NCBI GenBank assembly: GCA_016209155.1
Contig: JACQWU010000122.1
Coordinates: 1 to 23,201, forward strand
Length of the DNA stretch: 23,201 bases
DNA from: Candidatus Desantisiibacteriota bacterium
GTDB lineage: Bacteria > JACRDZ01
Reading direction: 5' to 3'
Shown piece by piece: positions 22,398-23,201 of the stretch. The notes below the pieces were generated by a model, which saw nothing but the letters and a program-made list of their open reading frames with translations, did no database searches and was not told the origin of the DNA. The translations under genes and the position numbers were made by a program. Positions within the stretch are counted from its first letter, which is position 1, and every line of letters begins with the position of its first letter.

Positions 22398-23195
22398 ATG
22401 CGGATGAAAAGAGCATTTTTAATAAATAATATCTGTGTCCTTTGTGAAATAATACAAAAAAATAAACATCTGAAAGTATCATTTTTAAACTCAGTGCCTA
22501 AAGAAGAAAATATAGAAATTATTAAAAAACAGATCCAAAAAATTTGTAATACTCAAACTGATATTAGAGAGTTCTACAAGACTATAAAAAAAGATAATAC
22601 CCTTTCAAAAATAAGCTCAAATTTTTCAGGACTTAAACCGCCTCTTGCTGCTTCGCTTTTTGAAGCAATGATTATTGCAATTACAGAACAACAATTAAAT
22701 ATATCTGTGGCTATTTCTCAGCGTACCAAACTGGTTAAAAATTTTGGAGAAAAAGTAAGTTTTGAAAATAAAGAATATTATTCTTTCCCTTCATTTAAAC
22801 ATATTGCGGATTTATCTTCGGGGAAAATACATAAACTTGGTTTCAGCAGTAAAAAAGCAGAATACATGATTTTAGCGGCAAAACTGATTAATGAAAATCA
22901 AATAAATGAAGAACAGCTAAAATGCATGGATATTGAAAATGCCAGGTGCAAACTTATGAGTTTTCATGGAATAGGACCATGGACAGCAGAGTATATTTTA
23001 CTGCGCGGGCTGAATCGATGCGACGTTTCCATGCTGAGTGATGCAGGAATAAAAAAAGCCATCTCTTTTTTTTATTTTAAAAATAAAGAACCGGATATAA
23101 AAGAGCTATTAGAGTTAAGTAATAATTGGGGAAAATATAAAGGATATGCCGCATTTTATCTGTTATATGCTTATCAACTTAATCTTTCATTGTAA
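22398..23195 (+). CDS. alkA: AlkA-type DNA-3-methyladenine glycosylase II (HhH-GPD)
   Basis: A base-excision glycosylase that removes 3-methyladenine and other alkylated purines. The 265-residue protein has the HhH-GPD core: FEAMIIAITEQQLNISVA (about 88-105), LGFSSKKAEYMILAA, the helix-hairpin-helix LMSFHGIGPWTAEYILLRGL (187-206), and the catalytic aspartate Asp215 in DVSMLSDAGIKKAI, the position of Asp238 in E. coli AlkA. The N-terminal ~75 residues are divergent from the usual AlkA N-domain. The ATG directly abuts the stop of the TPR gene, so the two are co-translated. Six bases of window remain after its stop codon. Confidence 0.9.
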   Translation: MRMKRAFLINNICVLCEIIQKNKHLKVSFLNSVPKEENIEIIKKQIQKICNTQTDIREFYKTIKKDNTLSKISSNFSGLKPPLAASLFEAMIIAITEQQLNISVAISQRTKLVKNFGEKVSFENKEYYSFPSFKHIADLSSGKIHKLGFSSKKAEYMILAAKLINENQINEEQLKCMDIENARCKLMSFHGIGPWTAEYILLRGLNRCDVSMLSDAGIKKAISFFYFKNKEPDIKELLELSNNWGKYKGYAAFYLLYAYQLNLSL

Positions 23196-23201
23196 GATTA
23201 A

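Noticed and set aside
1-23201. CRISPR repeat-spacer array
   Set aside because: No set of regularly spaced ~28-37-bp repeats is seen on either strand; the only repeats are the paired cassettes, the cas6 duplication and single hairpins.

Overview
The window is very A+T-rich and packed with short spacers, ATGA-type gene overlaps and Shine-Dalgarno sites (AAGGAGG, AGGAG). This points to an uncultured, low-GC, Gram-negative-type bacterium. A PEP-CTERM-anchored exported protein, an MEP-pathway ispG and several VapBC-type modules fit that picture. I cannot name a phylum from sequence alone; Omnitrophota- or Planctomycetota-like candidates are only a guess.

Left region (1-4380, almost all minus strand) is an accessory, scrambled zone. 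It holds a 5'-truncated second copy of cas6 running off the left edge, a VapBC toxin-antitoxin pair, two REP-like hairpins, a full cas6, and two copies of a ~228-bp cassette (antitoxin-like gene plus the first codons of a PIN toxin). It also holds a DUF5678-like gene paired with an internally deleted retropepsin-like gene, a vapC remnant, the 3' portion of a tRNA-Val(CAC), and a second VapBC pair.

Central region (4378-16391, minus strand) is a type III-D CRISPR-Cas operon read from cas10 leftwards. The order is HD-less Cas10 with an intact GGDD, Cas7-like RAMP, Csx10 (Cas5-like), a small helical protein (possible Cas11), a double-RAMP Cas7-Cas7 fusion, Csx19, an inserted ParE-type toxin-antitoxin pair, a large TIGR03986-family RAMP, a CARF-HD effector split by a frameshift, a P-loop/AAA partner of Csx3 broken by two stop codons, and an intact Csx3 ring nuclease. 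Cas6 at the far left probably serves the same system. No cas1, cas2 or repeat-spacer array is visible. The complex and the enzyme that makes cyclic oligoadenylate look intact, and so does the enzyme that degrades it, but the only visible cOA-activated effector looks broken.

Right region (16644-23195) looks like ordinary chromosome and is visibly less A+T-rich in ispG. A secreted cysteine-protease-like PEP-CTERM protein (minus strand) is divergent from a plus-strand cluster: ispG, a zinc-ribbon membrane protein, ogt (O6-alkylguanine repair), a periplasmic TPR/thioredoxin-fold protein with its own promoter, and an AlkA-type glycosylase. The ogt and alkA pair gives two complementary alkylation-repair activities.
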